From assembly GCA_903930455.1 (NCBI GenBank), contig CAIYYT010000055.1:1-38880 (forward strand): 38,880 nt of DNA, read 5' to 3'. Source of the stretch: an uncultured bacterium. Lineage in GTDB: Bacteria > Zixibacteria > MSB-5A5 > CAIYYT01. Both the position numbers and the translations under genes were made by a program. The notes under the pieces were generated by a model. It did no database searches and was not told the DNA's origin. It was given only the letters and a program-made list of their open reading frames with translations. Shown in pieces: positions 9,010-18,204 of the stretch; the first letter of the stretch is position 1, and each line of letters starts with the position of its first letter.

Positions 9010-9186
9010 ATCAGCAAGGCGGGAATCCAGGCTTGTTACCACGGCGCGATACGACCATCAAAACACGATCGGGAACCCAGAGTCAAACAGGCCAACCATC
9101 CGCCTGCGGGAGTTGACGGCCTAGGCCCGCTTGTTCTTTGACATTGTGAATACTTGCTCGGACCAATGTGGTACGGCCCTCTGCAA

Positions 9187-9756
9187 CTATTCCCTGCCGG
9201 GGCGATTTAGCGAGCGCCAGTCATCGGGGGTGTTTTTGTCGAGCCACTTGAGGAAATCGAGTTCGGATTTGAGAAACTTGATCCGGTGCTTGATCACGGC
9301 CAGCTTGCCGAAAGACATCTCCCCTTCTCGTTCCGCCCGCGCCCAGACATCCTGAATACCCTCCAGCTCCTTCTGCAACGCTTCCTGTCTATGTTCAAGC
9401 AGCTTCTTGAAAGATACCGTGTCGGCGGCGAATCGATCAGCAAATCCCAGCAACAGATCAAAATCAAAGTAGACGTGGTTATAGAATAGCTGCGATACGA
9501 CCTCGTGATTCTGAAGTATCTCTCTCCCCTTGTCCACTAAACGGTATTCTTTCTTCAGTTCCGCTTGATCCTTCTGGAGCAGTTCCACTAGACCGGCGCG
9601 CGCCAGCTTGCGCAGTGAGTAATACAAATGGGGGCGTGAATACTCCGCCCAGTAGTCGGCGCCCATCTCAATCAAACGGCGATCGATTTCCCAGGCGTGC
9701 GCCGCTCGTTCAGAAAGGAACGCCAGAATGATCAGGTCGGTGCGGGTAATCGCCAT
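9187..9756 (-). CDS. PadR family transcriptional regulator
   Basis: LIILAFLSERAAHAWEIDRRLIEMGADYWAEYSRPHLYYSLRKLARAGLVE, winged-helix PadR N-terminus plus coiled C-terminal domain. Confidence 0.88.
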   Translation of the reverse strand: MAITRTDLIILAFLSERAAHAWEIDRRLIEMGADYWAEYSRPHLYYSLRKLARAGLVELLQKDQAELKKEYRLVDKGREILQNHEVVSQLFYNHVYFDFDLLLGFADRFAADTVSFKKLLEHRQEALQKELEGIQDVWARAEREGEMSFGKLAVIKHRIKFLKSELDFLKWLDKNTPDDWRSLNRPGRE

Positions 9757-9970
9757 AACTCATTATTGGTAACGCGCGGAGCGCTGTCAACATTTTACTG
9801 TTCCGACAACGTTGCCGGATGGCACACTATGTAATAAATGCACAGCGCTTTTCCTCAATGCCAGTGCGGCCACTGACGATATCTTCAACGAAAGGGAGGT
9901 GGGCATATACCGATCGAACGTACTTTTTGACAATCGCTGACGAACTGAACCTACATGATGGCGAGAGAGC

Positions 9971-11488
9971 ATGGCGTTTAAGAGCAGAATACTGGTGGTA
10001 GATGATGATCCGGAGGTATGCGAAGTCGCTGCCGAGATGCTGCGCGACAACGTTCACCTCGCTGTGGCATCGGAGACCGATCCCGAGAAGGCCATTGGGC
10101 TGGTGAAGGGTTCACAGTTCGACCTGATCTTGACCGACTTGATGATGGGCAGCCACTCCGGCATGGAAATGCTCGAAGCGGCGCTGGAAGCCGATCCCGA
10201 CACAGTAGTTGTGTTCATGACCGGTTATCCGACGGTCGAAAATGCCACCCAAGCGCTGAAATGCGGCGCCTACGACTTTCTGGTCAAACCATTCCAATTG
10301 GAGCAGTTGCTCGCCACCGTCGAGCGTGGTCTTCGCAAATTGCAGCTTTCGCGCGAAAACATCCGACTCAAAGAGCAACTGGCCCTTTTCAAAATTGCCG
10401 AGGCGATGGGTCTGACGATTCATCTCAGCACAGCGCTCAATCAGGTGCTAAAATTGACCATGAAAGAGTTCAATGTCGAAGCCGCGTCAATTCTGCTCTT
10501 CGATCCTTCCAAACCGGCGCCGTTCGTAATGCAGGCCTTGCAGACGCAATCTGGGATCGACCGTAGCTTCCTCGAGGGCAAAACCAACCACTCGCTGATG
10601 GCGGTCAAGTCGAAAATCGTGGAGATAGAGAATGTCTACGCCAGTTCCGCAGCCGCCGAGGATGTACTTGAACAAGACCGGATAACAACCTATCTCTCCT
10701 GCCCGCTTTTAATCCGCGGGCGCGTGATCGGCGTTCTCAATATGCAGCGCGCAAACGTCCATCACGAATTTGCGACCGGCGAACTGCAATCACTAAAAGT
10801 AATCGCTTCCAAAGCCGCTTATGCGATCAGCAACTCGAAGCTTTACGATGACCTCGAGAAGGCGTATCTTTCTACGATTATGGCGCTGGCCAACGCGGTC
10901 GAAGCGCGCGATCGATATACCAGTGGTCATACGGTGCGCGTGACCTATCTTGCCGAGTTGATGGCCAAGGAATTCGGCTGGGACGAAGAACGGATGTTCA
11001 TCCTCTCGATGGGTTGTTCGCTTCACGATATCGGCAAGATCGGTGTGCCCGACTCCATCCTCAACAAACCCGGTTTCCTCAATCAGCGTGAGATGACGAT
11101 AATGCGCAAACATACCGAGCTTGGTGCGCGAATCGTTGAAGGCATCGATTTCCTGAGACCCTGCCTCTCTTATATCACCGCACATCACGAGTGGTGGGAC
11201 GGCAGCGGCTATCCCAGTGGACTAAAAGACGAAGAGATCCCCCAAGAGGGACGCATTCTGGCTGTGGCCGATTCATTCGATGCCATGGTCACCGACAGAC
11301 CTTATCGCCGCAGCCGTTCAATCGAGCAGGCGGTCCAGGAACTAGTCGATTTCTCCGGCAAGCAGTTTGACCCTGCGATTGTAGAGATCTTCCTCGAAGC
11401 ACTCAACAAGCATCGTGAGAAGATTGAAGTGATTTATGGGGCTGCCGTTTCCGATCGCAGCTTCAAAACGGCACCGGCGAAAACGTAA
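9971..11488 (+). CDS. Response regulator with GAF and HD-GYP domains (putative cyclic-di-GMP phosphodiesterase)
   Basis: ILVVDDDPEVCEVAAEML...DLILTDLMMG (REC); GAF-like middle; HTVRVTYLAELMAKEFG...HDIGKIGVPDSIL...HHEWWDGSGYPSGLKDEEIP (HD-GYP). Confidence 0.95.
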   Translation: MAFKSRILVVDDDPEVCEVAAEMLRDNVHLAVASETDPEKAIGLVKGSQFDLILTDLMMGSHSGMEMLEAALEADPDTVVVFMTGYPTVENATQALKCGAYDFLVKPFQLEQLLATVERGLRKLQLSRENIRLKEQLALFKIAEAMGLTIHLSTALNQVLKLTMKEFNVEAASILLFDPSKPAPFVMQALQTQSGIDRSFLEGKTNHSLMAVKSKIVEIENVYASSAAAEDVLEQDRITTYLSCPLLIRGRVIGVLNMQRANVHHEFATGELQSLKVIASKAAYAISNSKLYDDLEKAYLSTIMALANAVEARDRYTSGHTVRVTYLAELMAKEFGWDEERMFILSMGCSLHDIGKIGVPDSILNKPGFLNQREMTIMRKHTELGARIVEGIDFLRPCLSYITAHHEWWDGSGYPSGLKDEEIPQEGRILAVADSFDAMVTDRPYRRSRSIEQAVQELVDFSGKQFDPAIVEIFLEALNKHREKIEVIYGAAVSDRSFKTAPAKT

Positions 11489-12530
11489 GCAGGAAGATCA
11501 CCATCGCCACCCACCCCGTCCAGCGACAACGTTGTTCCAATGGCTGATAGTCATTCAGCGTCGGCGGATGACCAAATCGGATCACGAAGAAAATCATTAT
11601 CGCCCAAATCCACCAGCCCTGCCAGATAAATCCCAGACCGATTAGTGCGACAAACACACCGCGTGAAACCAGACGATGCCAGCGCGGCGACAGGGCGTAG
11701 ACGATGTGTCCGCCGTCGAGCTGACCCACAGGGAGCAGATTCAGCATGGTGACCACCAGCCCGACCCACGCAGCAAACAACATCGGATTATCCTGCAGAA
11801 AGATGTTGTAGCCGTCAGGGATGGACGCTGGAATTACAATCGCCTGGGCCAAGCGCATAATCAGCGGCTCCACCAATTTCGGCACATCCAGCCCCGTGGG
11901 CATGGGATGAATCACAACATTGGCAAGCCCGAAAAACAGAAACACCAGAGCCACCACGAACCCGGCGATAGGCCCGTAAGCGCCCACTTCCAGCAGATCC
12001 CGGCGCGAAGGAAACGGCGAATTCGACTTAATGAACGCCCCGAAGGTTCCGATTGCCGAGGGAGCTGGCAGGAAGTATGGTAGCGAGACGCGAATTCCCC
12101 TTCGGCGCGCCGCCAAATAATGGCCGAACTCATGAAACAGAAGAATCAAGAGCAGCGGAATTGCGAATTTCTGCCAGTGGAGGATGATGCTGAAATCGCG
12201 AAAGACTCTACTGCCTTCAATTATCCAAGCGGGCACAATCGACACCGAGATCGCCGTCGCTACAAACAGCACGATGTTCAGCCAAGGGATACGCCGTTGT
12301 GCGGGGGAAATACTGACGTTCACGACTGTTCCGTTCTGGGACACCTTCAGAGCATATCCGAGCGCCTTCAGTTCCTCGGCCAGGACCGAACGCCAGCCAT
12401 CGGTGTTCTCGACAATCGTCCCCCGTAGATTGACTTCTTGCCCTCGGGAATAATAGCCGTCCACGGACACGTGTCGGCTCACGAGAGTGACGAGTGTTTC
12501 AATGGTACTGGCGGCAACAGGCGAATTCAT
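11463..12530 (-). CDS. Site-2-protease-type (M50) membrane metallopeptidase
   Basis: LLFHEFGHYLAARRRGIRVSLPYFLPAPSAIGTFGAFIKS (HExxH) and LLPVGQLDGGHIVYAL (LDG motif), multiple TM segments. Confidence 0.92.
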   Translation of the reverse strand: MNSPVAASTIETLVTLVSRHVSVDGYYSRGQEVNLRGTIVENTDGWRSVLAEELKALGYALKVSQNGTVVNVSISPAQRRIPWLNIVLFVATAISVSIVPAWIIEGSRVFRDFSIILHWQKFAIPLLLILLFHEFGHYLAARRRGIRVSLPYFLPAPSAIGTFGAFIKSNSPFPSRRDLLEVGAYGPIAGFVVALVFLFFGLANVVIHPMPTGLDVPKLVEPLIMRLAQAIVIPASIPDGYNIFLQDNPMLFAAWVGLVVTMLNLLPVGQLDGGHIVYALSPRWHRLVSRGVFVALIGLGFIWQGWWIWAIMIFFVIRFGHPPTLNDYQPLEQRCRWTGWVAMVIFLLTFSPVPF

Positions 12531-12743
12531 ATCATTCCTTCAACACTTCCACGCGGCACTGGTTCCTGCTTTCGAGTACAGGCCGTGAGTGCCACCAAGA
12601 TACGAATGTCGTTTTGCTAACACCATCGTAAAAAGCTCTCAGAGGCCAGTGGCGCGCTTTTCGGAGCTTCGTGCAACACAACACACACAAGCCCCCCAGC
12701 ATCCACTGAAAACCAGCCGGCAACAGTTCCGAAGCGAGACAGA

Positions 12744-12780
12744 CAAAAAAAGAGCAAGGGTCTTTCGACCCTTGCTCACA
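12744..12780 (-). terminator. Rho-independent terminator of the 12809..16711 gene
   Basis: Minus strand: GAGCAAGGGTCGAAAGACCCTTGCTC followed by TTTTTTTGT, just downstream of the stop at 12809. Confidence 0.9.
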
Positions 12781-12808
12781 CTATCTCAACAACGTTAAAG
12801 CTGCGAGA

Positions 12809-15800
12809 TTAGAAAACGAACGTGCTCTTCGGCGGCGTAGTCGAGAGGCCGAAGAAATACGCAGCAAGATACGTAACGTCAGCCGCGTTCACAACACCAC
12901 TATTGTCCACATCACCCAAGTGCTTGAACGGCACCGGGCCGGCGCCGAGACCATGGACGTATCTCGACAAACGCACAAGGTCGCGCAAATCAATGACATT
13001 GTTATTATCGATGTCACCGCGGCCGAAGCCGGCGAGCTTGTTCACGAACTTCCGGAGATTGTCGACATCCGTTGGCGATGTGTACGCAGATAGTCCGAAC
13101 GTAGCAAAGCCGAACGTGTGATGCCCATAGGCGCCCAGATCGGTCTTGCCAAAGGCAACCTCGTACGACTTGTCATAGGATGAGACGTCGACAGGTGTTT
13201 TGATTGTTATGCTGCCTTCAGCATACTTATCAATCCAGTTGTACAAACTGTCGAATTGCAGGTCTTGCTGGTAGTCGTCTCTGCTGTGCATGATACGACC
13301 ATTGTACATCGGGTCGGTCGGGGTGCCATCAGGCCAATTGGAACCCTTGCTGGGAAGACCAATTTGACCATAAGCTTTACCACTTCCGTACTCGTAAATG
13401 TAGCCCTTCTCAGCATCGCCTGTGCCTGCGTCAACATTAGTGAGAGAGACGTCCCAATCGACAAACGAACCGTAATACAGTCCGTTGATCGGCGTAGCAT
13501 TACGGTTGTTGATAGTCTGGACCGTCAGTTTGAAATCGGCGAAGGGAGCACCGTAAACGCCAATCTCTTGGGAATGTACCAGGATGCCCATAGACGGACC
13601 GTCCTGATTCGGATAGTAGCCCATACTCTGTCCAGAGTCGACCATCCCATAGGTGCAGATGTCGCCTTGGAGAGAAGTATAGGTTATACCGTCGGTTGTG
13701 TACTCGACAGGGAGCGTGACATTTGTCGCGCAACCACCGCAATCTTCTCCACTCGCGTAATACCCATACAGGAGGGTACCGTCAACGAGGGCATCCCAAG
13801 CGCCCTTGCCGGAGATAGGATTCCAGGCAGCGCTGTTCATGTCCTTCGCGTAGAACATGGAACCTTGGAACATGTGGTCGGAATCTGAAGCCGCTGTCGA
13901 CGGAGTGAACTCACGCGCGTAGTCGCCATGACCGAGCAAACCGATATTGTTGGCCCACGCAACACCGACAGTACCAAAGTGCATGGTGTCGATGTCGATT
14001 CCGCAGTACATATACGGCATCGAGTACGCAATTTCCGACTGTACACCCTGCGGACTGCCGAAAGGAATCTCAGGGTTGTAGTCCGGATCGTTAGTCGAAA
14101 GTTCGACGTAGAACTCATTCACGCCGAGCTTCTTCATCAGGGGAAGAGTAAACACGAACGTGAAATCCGCAGATCCGCCCGCAGCGATGGTGCCATGATC
14201 GCCCGACACCCAGTGAGCCCAAGTCGGAATACCGAGGCGAGCCGAATTGGCAATAGCAGGCTTAACCTGTGTACCCGGCAAGTACTCGTCACCCTCTCCG
14301 TTCTGCACGAGAGATTGCTCAATGAACTTACTGTACTTTGGTTCATCATTGGGCAATATATCTCCGACCTTGTGGTCAATGAGATTGGCTGCCAGATTGG
14401 CGGCCAGTTTTTGGTCGGATAAAGAAACAGTGCGAATCTTCGCGAACACAAGACCGTCAGACAATGTGGTGGTGTAAGTCAAGTCCGCACAGCCGGTGTT
14501 CGTGACGGCAGCGGTAGCCGTTCTCTGAACCGGACCTAGTAAGGCTTCGGCATCATTCGTGCTGTTGAACTGCACGAAGGTCGTAGGTACGACCAAACGC
14601 GGACGAACGCCCTTGTCTCTAAAAGCAAGCACAAGGCCGCTACCAACAACTGCCGTGCCGGCAGAATTAAGCTGCCGATAAGTTGTTGTCACGATATAGT
14701 CGTGGCCGTCAACATTACTGTGAGCAATCGCGGTACCATTAACATAGCCGCTTGTCGCGTACTGGGTGACAACGTCGCCGGTGTTACCATTGACAATTTT
14801 CCAGACACCAAAGCCCGTAGTCCTGTCTGTAACACCGTAGAAAACCCAATTGTCTTGAGTAACCGTTGCAGAATTCCACACCTGGTTATCCCAATTCGTT
14901 GAAGTACCATTAATCGCCCAAACGGTGGAATTGTACGTATTGACCGCGCGGATTCCGCGAGTGGTTGGCGCACCGTTATAGCCGGACGTGTTGTAATTGG
15001 AAAACACGGCTATCGGGCCAGCGGGCGAAGCCATCGTTGCCGCCGGAGCGTTCCAAGCCGCACCCTCAGTCATGTCAGCAAACCACAGCTGTGCACCAGT
15101 TGCCGGGTTAAGGTCTTGACGATAGCCGCAATAGCCGTCGTCGACATTACGAACAGCAGCCGATTGGATAAACAGATTGCCGCAGCGATAAGACGGGGCG
15201 GAGAAGAAACCACCCGGATATAGCAATTGCACGGCTGCCGGTTGCTCATATACCCAGTTCTGCGTGAACACGTTCGTGACCGTATTAAAACGCAGGCTAT
15301 AGACACAGCCCAAAGCCGGCGCGAGCGTAGTAACGTTCGCAGTTCCGATGAACAGGTTAGTACCGTCACTCGACAAACTGCCCATCATTTTGGCGGTAAT
15401 AGTCGACGACGGAGTAACCGTCAGATTGGTGTAGCCCAGTGTGACGCCGGTATTCTTATTCAAAGCATACAGGACACCACCCTGGTTTCCAAAGAAGACT
15501 ACGTCGCCAATAATCACTGGCGGCGAGACTTGGGTGGAAGCAGTTCCACTCTCGAGAACGGTACCGAGGCCAGCGCCTCTTCCCCAACCGAGAGCGCCGG
15601 TGACCGCATTAACCCTCAAAAATCCGGCCGGACCGCCAGCGACAGTAGCGCCGGTACCCATGTACAGCCAGCCATCTTCAATGGCTGGAGCTGACAAGAG
15701 CGTCGAGACCGCTGGACCCCAGGGGAGAGTTATCGAACTCCAAAGGGGAGTACCGGTAGACAGTTCCAAACAGACGACACGGTCTGCGTAGACCACGTAC

Positions 15801-16711
15801 ACCTTATCGTTGACGATAAGCGGTGTCGTGCGCGTGATGAGCGTAGTGGGGGTCAGATTATACGTCCAAGCGCTAGCAATGCCGCAGATGTCTGTTCCGA
15901 GGGCAATGCCCGACTGTGAGGAACGACCGTAGTCGTGACCCCAAACCGGCCATTGATCGGTTGGATTCGGGACGGCGGGGTAATCGCACGCCGGCGGAGG
16001 TGTGGCGCACTTGTAGAGGTCAATGGCCCACGAATAATCGAAGCCATAGAGATCCAAATTCGAGTAGAACGCGCCGTGATAATTTGAGGATGAGCGTCCT
16101 TCTCCGTCTACACCCCAATAAGCCATAGTCGCCGGATCACCGCTGCCGGAGAAAATAGACATATATTGGCCGGCAACGTTCACAATCGGCGAAAAGCCGA
16201 CGTTGAAATTACCCTTAAAAGCCGGCATGTCAGGAATGGTAAAGTCGACATAAGCCGTTTTGCCACTCCCTGAGTGAGGCCAAGCTGCCCAAACAATCGG
16301 GTTGTACGGAACGCTGTAAATAACCGAACTCGTGTTTGGAAGCCCATCTGCATCTGAATTCCAGATATAGAAGGTCATACCAACTCCGTTGATAGAGCCC
16401 CAACCGGGCGTGCGGAGATAGAATTCGACTAAACCCAATTCAAAATCCACGCCGTTGGTGAACCGCGTGTTAGGGAAGGTCGTGCCGTTCGTAACATCCG
16501 GAAACTGCCAGATGTAATAAGTGTTATCCCAATAAGACTCATACACCCAGTCAGTACATCCGGGGGAGGTCCTGTCACCGCGAGCTCGCGTCTCCAGTTG
16601 TCCCGCCGGCTGAGCTGGGCTAATAAGTTTGGACTTGGCAGCCAAAGCTGAGTTGAACAAACCAATCATCATGGTAAGTGCGAGCACAGCTACCAAAAGT
16701 TTTTTTAACAT
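12809..16711 (-). CDS. Large secreted protein with PQQ-like beta-propeller repeats and C-terminal type I dockerin
   Basis: Signal peptide MLKKLLVAVLALTMMIGLFNSALAA; propeller-type repeats (VYVVYADRVVCLELSTGTPLWSS, VLYALNKNTGV); dockerin GDIDNNNVIDLRDLVRL...GDVDNSGVVNAADVTYLAAYFFG at 12809-13018; SD AAGGAGG upstream. Confidence 0.9.
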   Translation of the reverse strand: MLKKLLVAVLALTMMIGLFNSALAAKSKLISPAQPAGQLETRARGDRTSPGCTDWVYESYWDNTYYIWQFPDVTNGTTFPNTRFTNGVDFELGLVEFYLRTPGWGSINGVGMTFYIWNSDADGLPNTSSVIYSVPYNPIVWAAWPHSGSGKTAYVDFTIPDMPAFKGNFNVGFSPIVNVAGQYMSIFSGSGDPATMAYWGVDGEGRSSSNYHGAFYSNLDLYGFDYSWAIDLYKCATPPPACDYPAVPNPTDQWPVWGHDYGRSSQSGIALGTDICGIASAWTYNLTPTTLITRTTPLIVNDKVYVVYADRVVCLELSTGTPLWSSITLPWGPAVSTLLSAPAIEDGWLYMGTGATVAGGPAGFLRVNAVTGALGWGRGAGLGTVLESGTASTQVSPPVIIGDVVFFGNQGGVLYALNKNTGVTLGYTNLTVTPSSTITAKMMGSLSSDGTNLFIGTANVTTLAPALGCVYSLRFNTVTNVFTQNWVYEQPAAVQLLYPGGFFSAPSYRCGNLFIQSAAVRNVDDGYCGYRQDLNPATGAQLWFADMTEGAAWNAPAATMASPAGPIAVFSNYNTSGYNGAPTTRGIRAVNTYNSTVWAINGTSTNWDNQVWNSATVTQDNWVFYGVTDRTTGFGVWKIVNGNTGDVVTQYATSGYVNGTAIAHSNVDGHDYIVTTTYRQLNSAGTAVVGSGLVLAFRDKGVRPRLVVPTTFVQFNSTNDAEALLGPVQRTATAAVTNTGCADLTYTTTLSDGLVFAKIRTVSLSDQKLAANLAANLIDHKVGDILPNDEPKYSKFIEQSLVQNGEGDEYLPGTQVKPAIANSARLGIPTWAHWVSGDHGTIAAGGSADFTFVFTLPLMKKLGVNEFYVELSTNDPDYNPEIPFGSPQGVQSEIAYSMPYMYCGIDIDTMHFGTVGVAWANNIGLLGHGDYAREFTPSTAASDSDHMFQGSMFYAKDMNSAAWNPISGKGAWDALVDGTLLYGYYASGEDCGGCATNVTLPVEYTTDGITYTSLQGDICTYGMVDSGQSMGYYPNQDGPSMGILVHSQEIGVYGAPFADFKLTVQTINNRNATPINGLYYGSFVDWDVSLTNVDAGTGDAEKGYIYEYGSGKAYGQIGLPSKGSNWPDGTPTDPMYNGRIMHSRDDYQQDLQFDSLYNWIDKYAEGSITIKTPVDVSSYDKSYEVAFGKTDLGAYGHHTFGFATFGLSAYTSPTDVDNLRKFVNKLAGFGRGDIDNNNVIDLRDLVRLSRYVHGLGAGPVPFKHLGDVDNSGVVNAADVTYLAAYFFGLSTTPPKSTFVF

Positions 16712-17430
16712 GTACTTCCTCCTTAAATGACTTAGGAAATAACGTTTGTAGTTTGCCTTCCGGCGTCTTTCGACCCAGAAACACCAACCTTATGCTTGCC
16801 TCAACCTCGGCAGACCATGTAATCTGCCAAAGTATCGGGCAACTTCTTAAATTGGCGTCGATCCGTTCAACTTGTCTAGGGTTTAAGGATCACAGGCCAA
16901 CTACTTCTCTACTGATTCCTAATGGAGTCAGGGGTTAAACTACTTTATCATATTCGGCGTACCAAACGGATTCTTTAGTTTTCCCCGAAGCGTCGTACAC
17001 GGAATTATCTAAGTTTCTATATCTTTACGGGAACCGCCTAAGCGATTTCACCTCCTAAAACAACAATGAAGACTCAAGTAAGTAATCAACGACAAGTAAA
17101 TGAAAATGAGATTTGGTAAGAGTGGATCAAGGATCCATGCACCAAGAGTTAGTCAGATGAGGTAATAATCCACCATCATCAAACTCGAAAATGCGTGAGT
17201 CAGAGGCTTATGACTACTAAACGTGCTTGTACTGCAAATTCATGATGTGCACAGAGCACACCAAAACGTTCAATCACCGGGAGTAATGTACAAATCTGCT
17301 TCAGAATGTCAAGAACATTCTTGCATCCGCCCGGAAATTGTGGCGCTCCTGCTTCCTGTGGAAACGCCACGACCCCGTTTCGGGAAGGCGGTTTTTGCGC
17401 CAAAATGCTCCTCTCCTTATAGGGAACCCT

Positions 17431-17594
17431 GTAGGTCGAAACCCCCTATCGGACGACACCTGGCTTACAAACGCCCTTCTACGGGGTTTCGACATTCCAA
17501 TCTTGAGGGGACTTCGGGATAAGGAGCGCTGTCGAAACCTCGACGAGAGAGTGCGAACAGTCCACGCGTCTTCTCCACAGGGGTTTCGACCTAC
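17431..17594. repeat. Array of four alternating GTCGAAACC(CC)/GGGGTTTCGAC motifs, spaced about 48 nt
   Basis: GTCGAAACCCC at 17435, GGGGTTTCGAC at 17483, GTCGAAACC at 17531, GGGGTTTCGAC at 17580; outer arms GTAGGTCGAAACCCC/GGGGTTTCGACCTAC are perfect 15-nt complements. Confidence 0.75.
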
Positions 17595-17646
17595 TACTTC
17601 CGAAAATGCATTGCTCAAAACTGACATTGTAGCCAAAGAACGAAGA

Positions 17647-17680
17647 ACCCACCCGACGCTGCGCTCTGGGTGGGGTACAA
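17647..17680 (-). repeat. 34-nt palindromic intergenic element, copy 2 (inverted relative to 7971-8004)
   Basis: acccacccgacgctgcgctctgggtggggtacaa. Confidence 0.8.
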
Positions 17681-17733
17681 TGCTAAGCGCTTATACATTG
17701 TCCGGCAGTAAGTTATCTCCTGCGGAATAGATT

Positions 17734-17754
17734 GTTATTATTAACGATAATAAC
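17734..17754. repeat. AT-rich inverted repeat GTTATTAT-TAACG-ATAATAAC
   Basis: Perfect 8-bp arms in the intergenic region upstream of the 17969 ORF. Confidence 0.5.
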
Positions 17755-17968
17755 TGATTATAACAGTCGTCATCACCCTGTCTGCCGCTTTCGCCGGTCG
17801 TCTGTCGCCGAACATCCGCTTCTCCCCAATTGTTCACACGCGGGAAATCATATCTAACCCATTGCTTTATATTGTCATGGTAGCTTCCGGCAGACGCAGA
17901 TAGGACGGTGCTGTGGTTATGTAGGCAGAGCGCGATTTGAGCGGCAGACCCAGCAGCGGAGGGATTCT

Positions 17969-18181
17969 ATGGACAGTGACCTATTATTAATAATACATGC
18001 AAGAAAACTGAAGAAAACGAAAGCCCAGATACGTCGTTATTTGGACGCCCAACATGGGCACGGACCATACCTAAAGTGCCGGTATTATGAAGGCGTTAGA
18101 GAGATAACACTAGCGACGAAACAGTGCGGAGGCGATGTATTATCAATAATAGCAAAAGATAAACTTCTTGACCAATCCTAA
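17969..18181 (+). CDS. Small hypothetical protein (70 aa), basic, no recognised family
   Basis: SD-like GGAGGG five nt before ATG; MDSDLLLIIHARKLKKTKAQIRRYLDAQHGHGPYLKCRYYEGVREITLATKQCGGDVLSIIAKDKLLDQS; ends 23 nt before the TPR gene. Confidence 0.5.
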   Translation: MDSDLLLIIHARKLKKTKAQIRRYLDAQHGHGPYLKCRYYEGVREITLATKQCGGDVLSIIAKDKLLDQS

Positions 18182-18204
18182 AAGTTGCGTACATTTACAT
18201 TGGT

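Noticed and set aside
17431-17594. Possible CRISPR array because of regular about 48-nt spacing
   Set aside because: Motifs alternate orientation, are only 9-15 nt, have no uniform repeats, and no cas genes are present.
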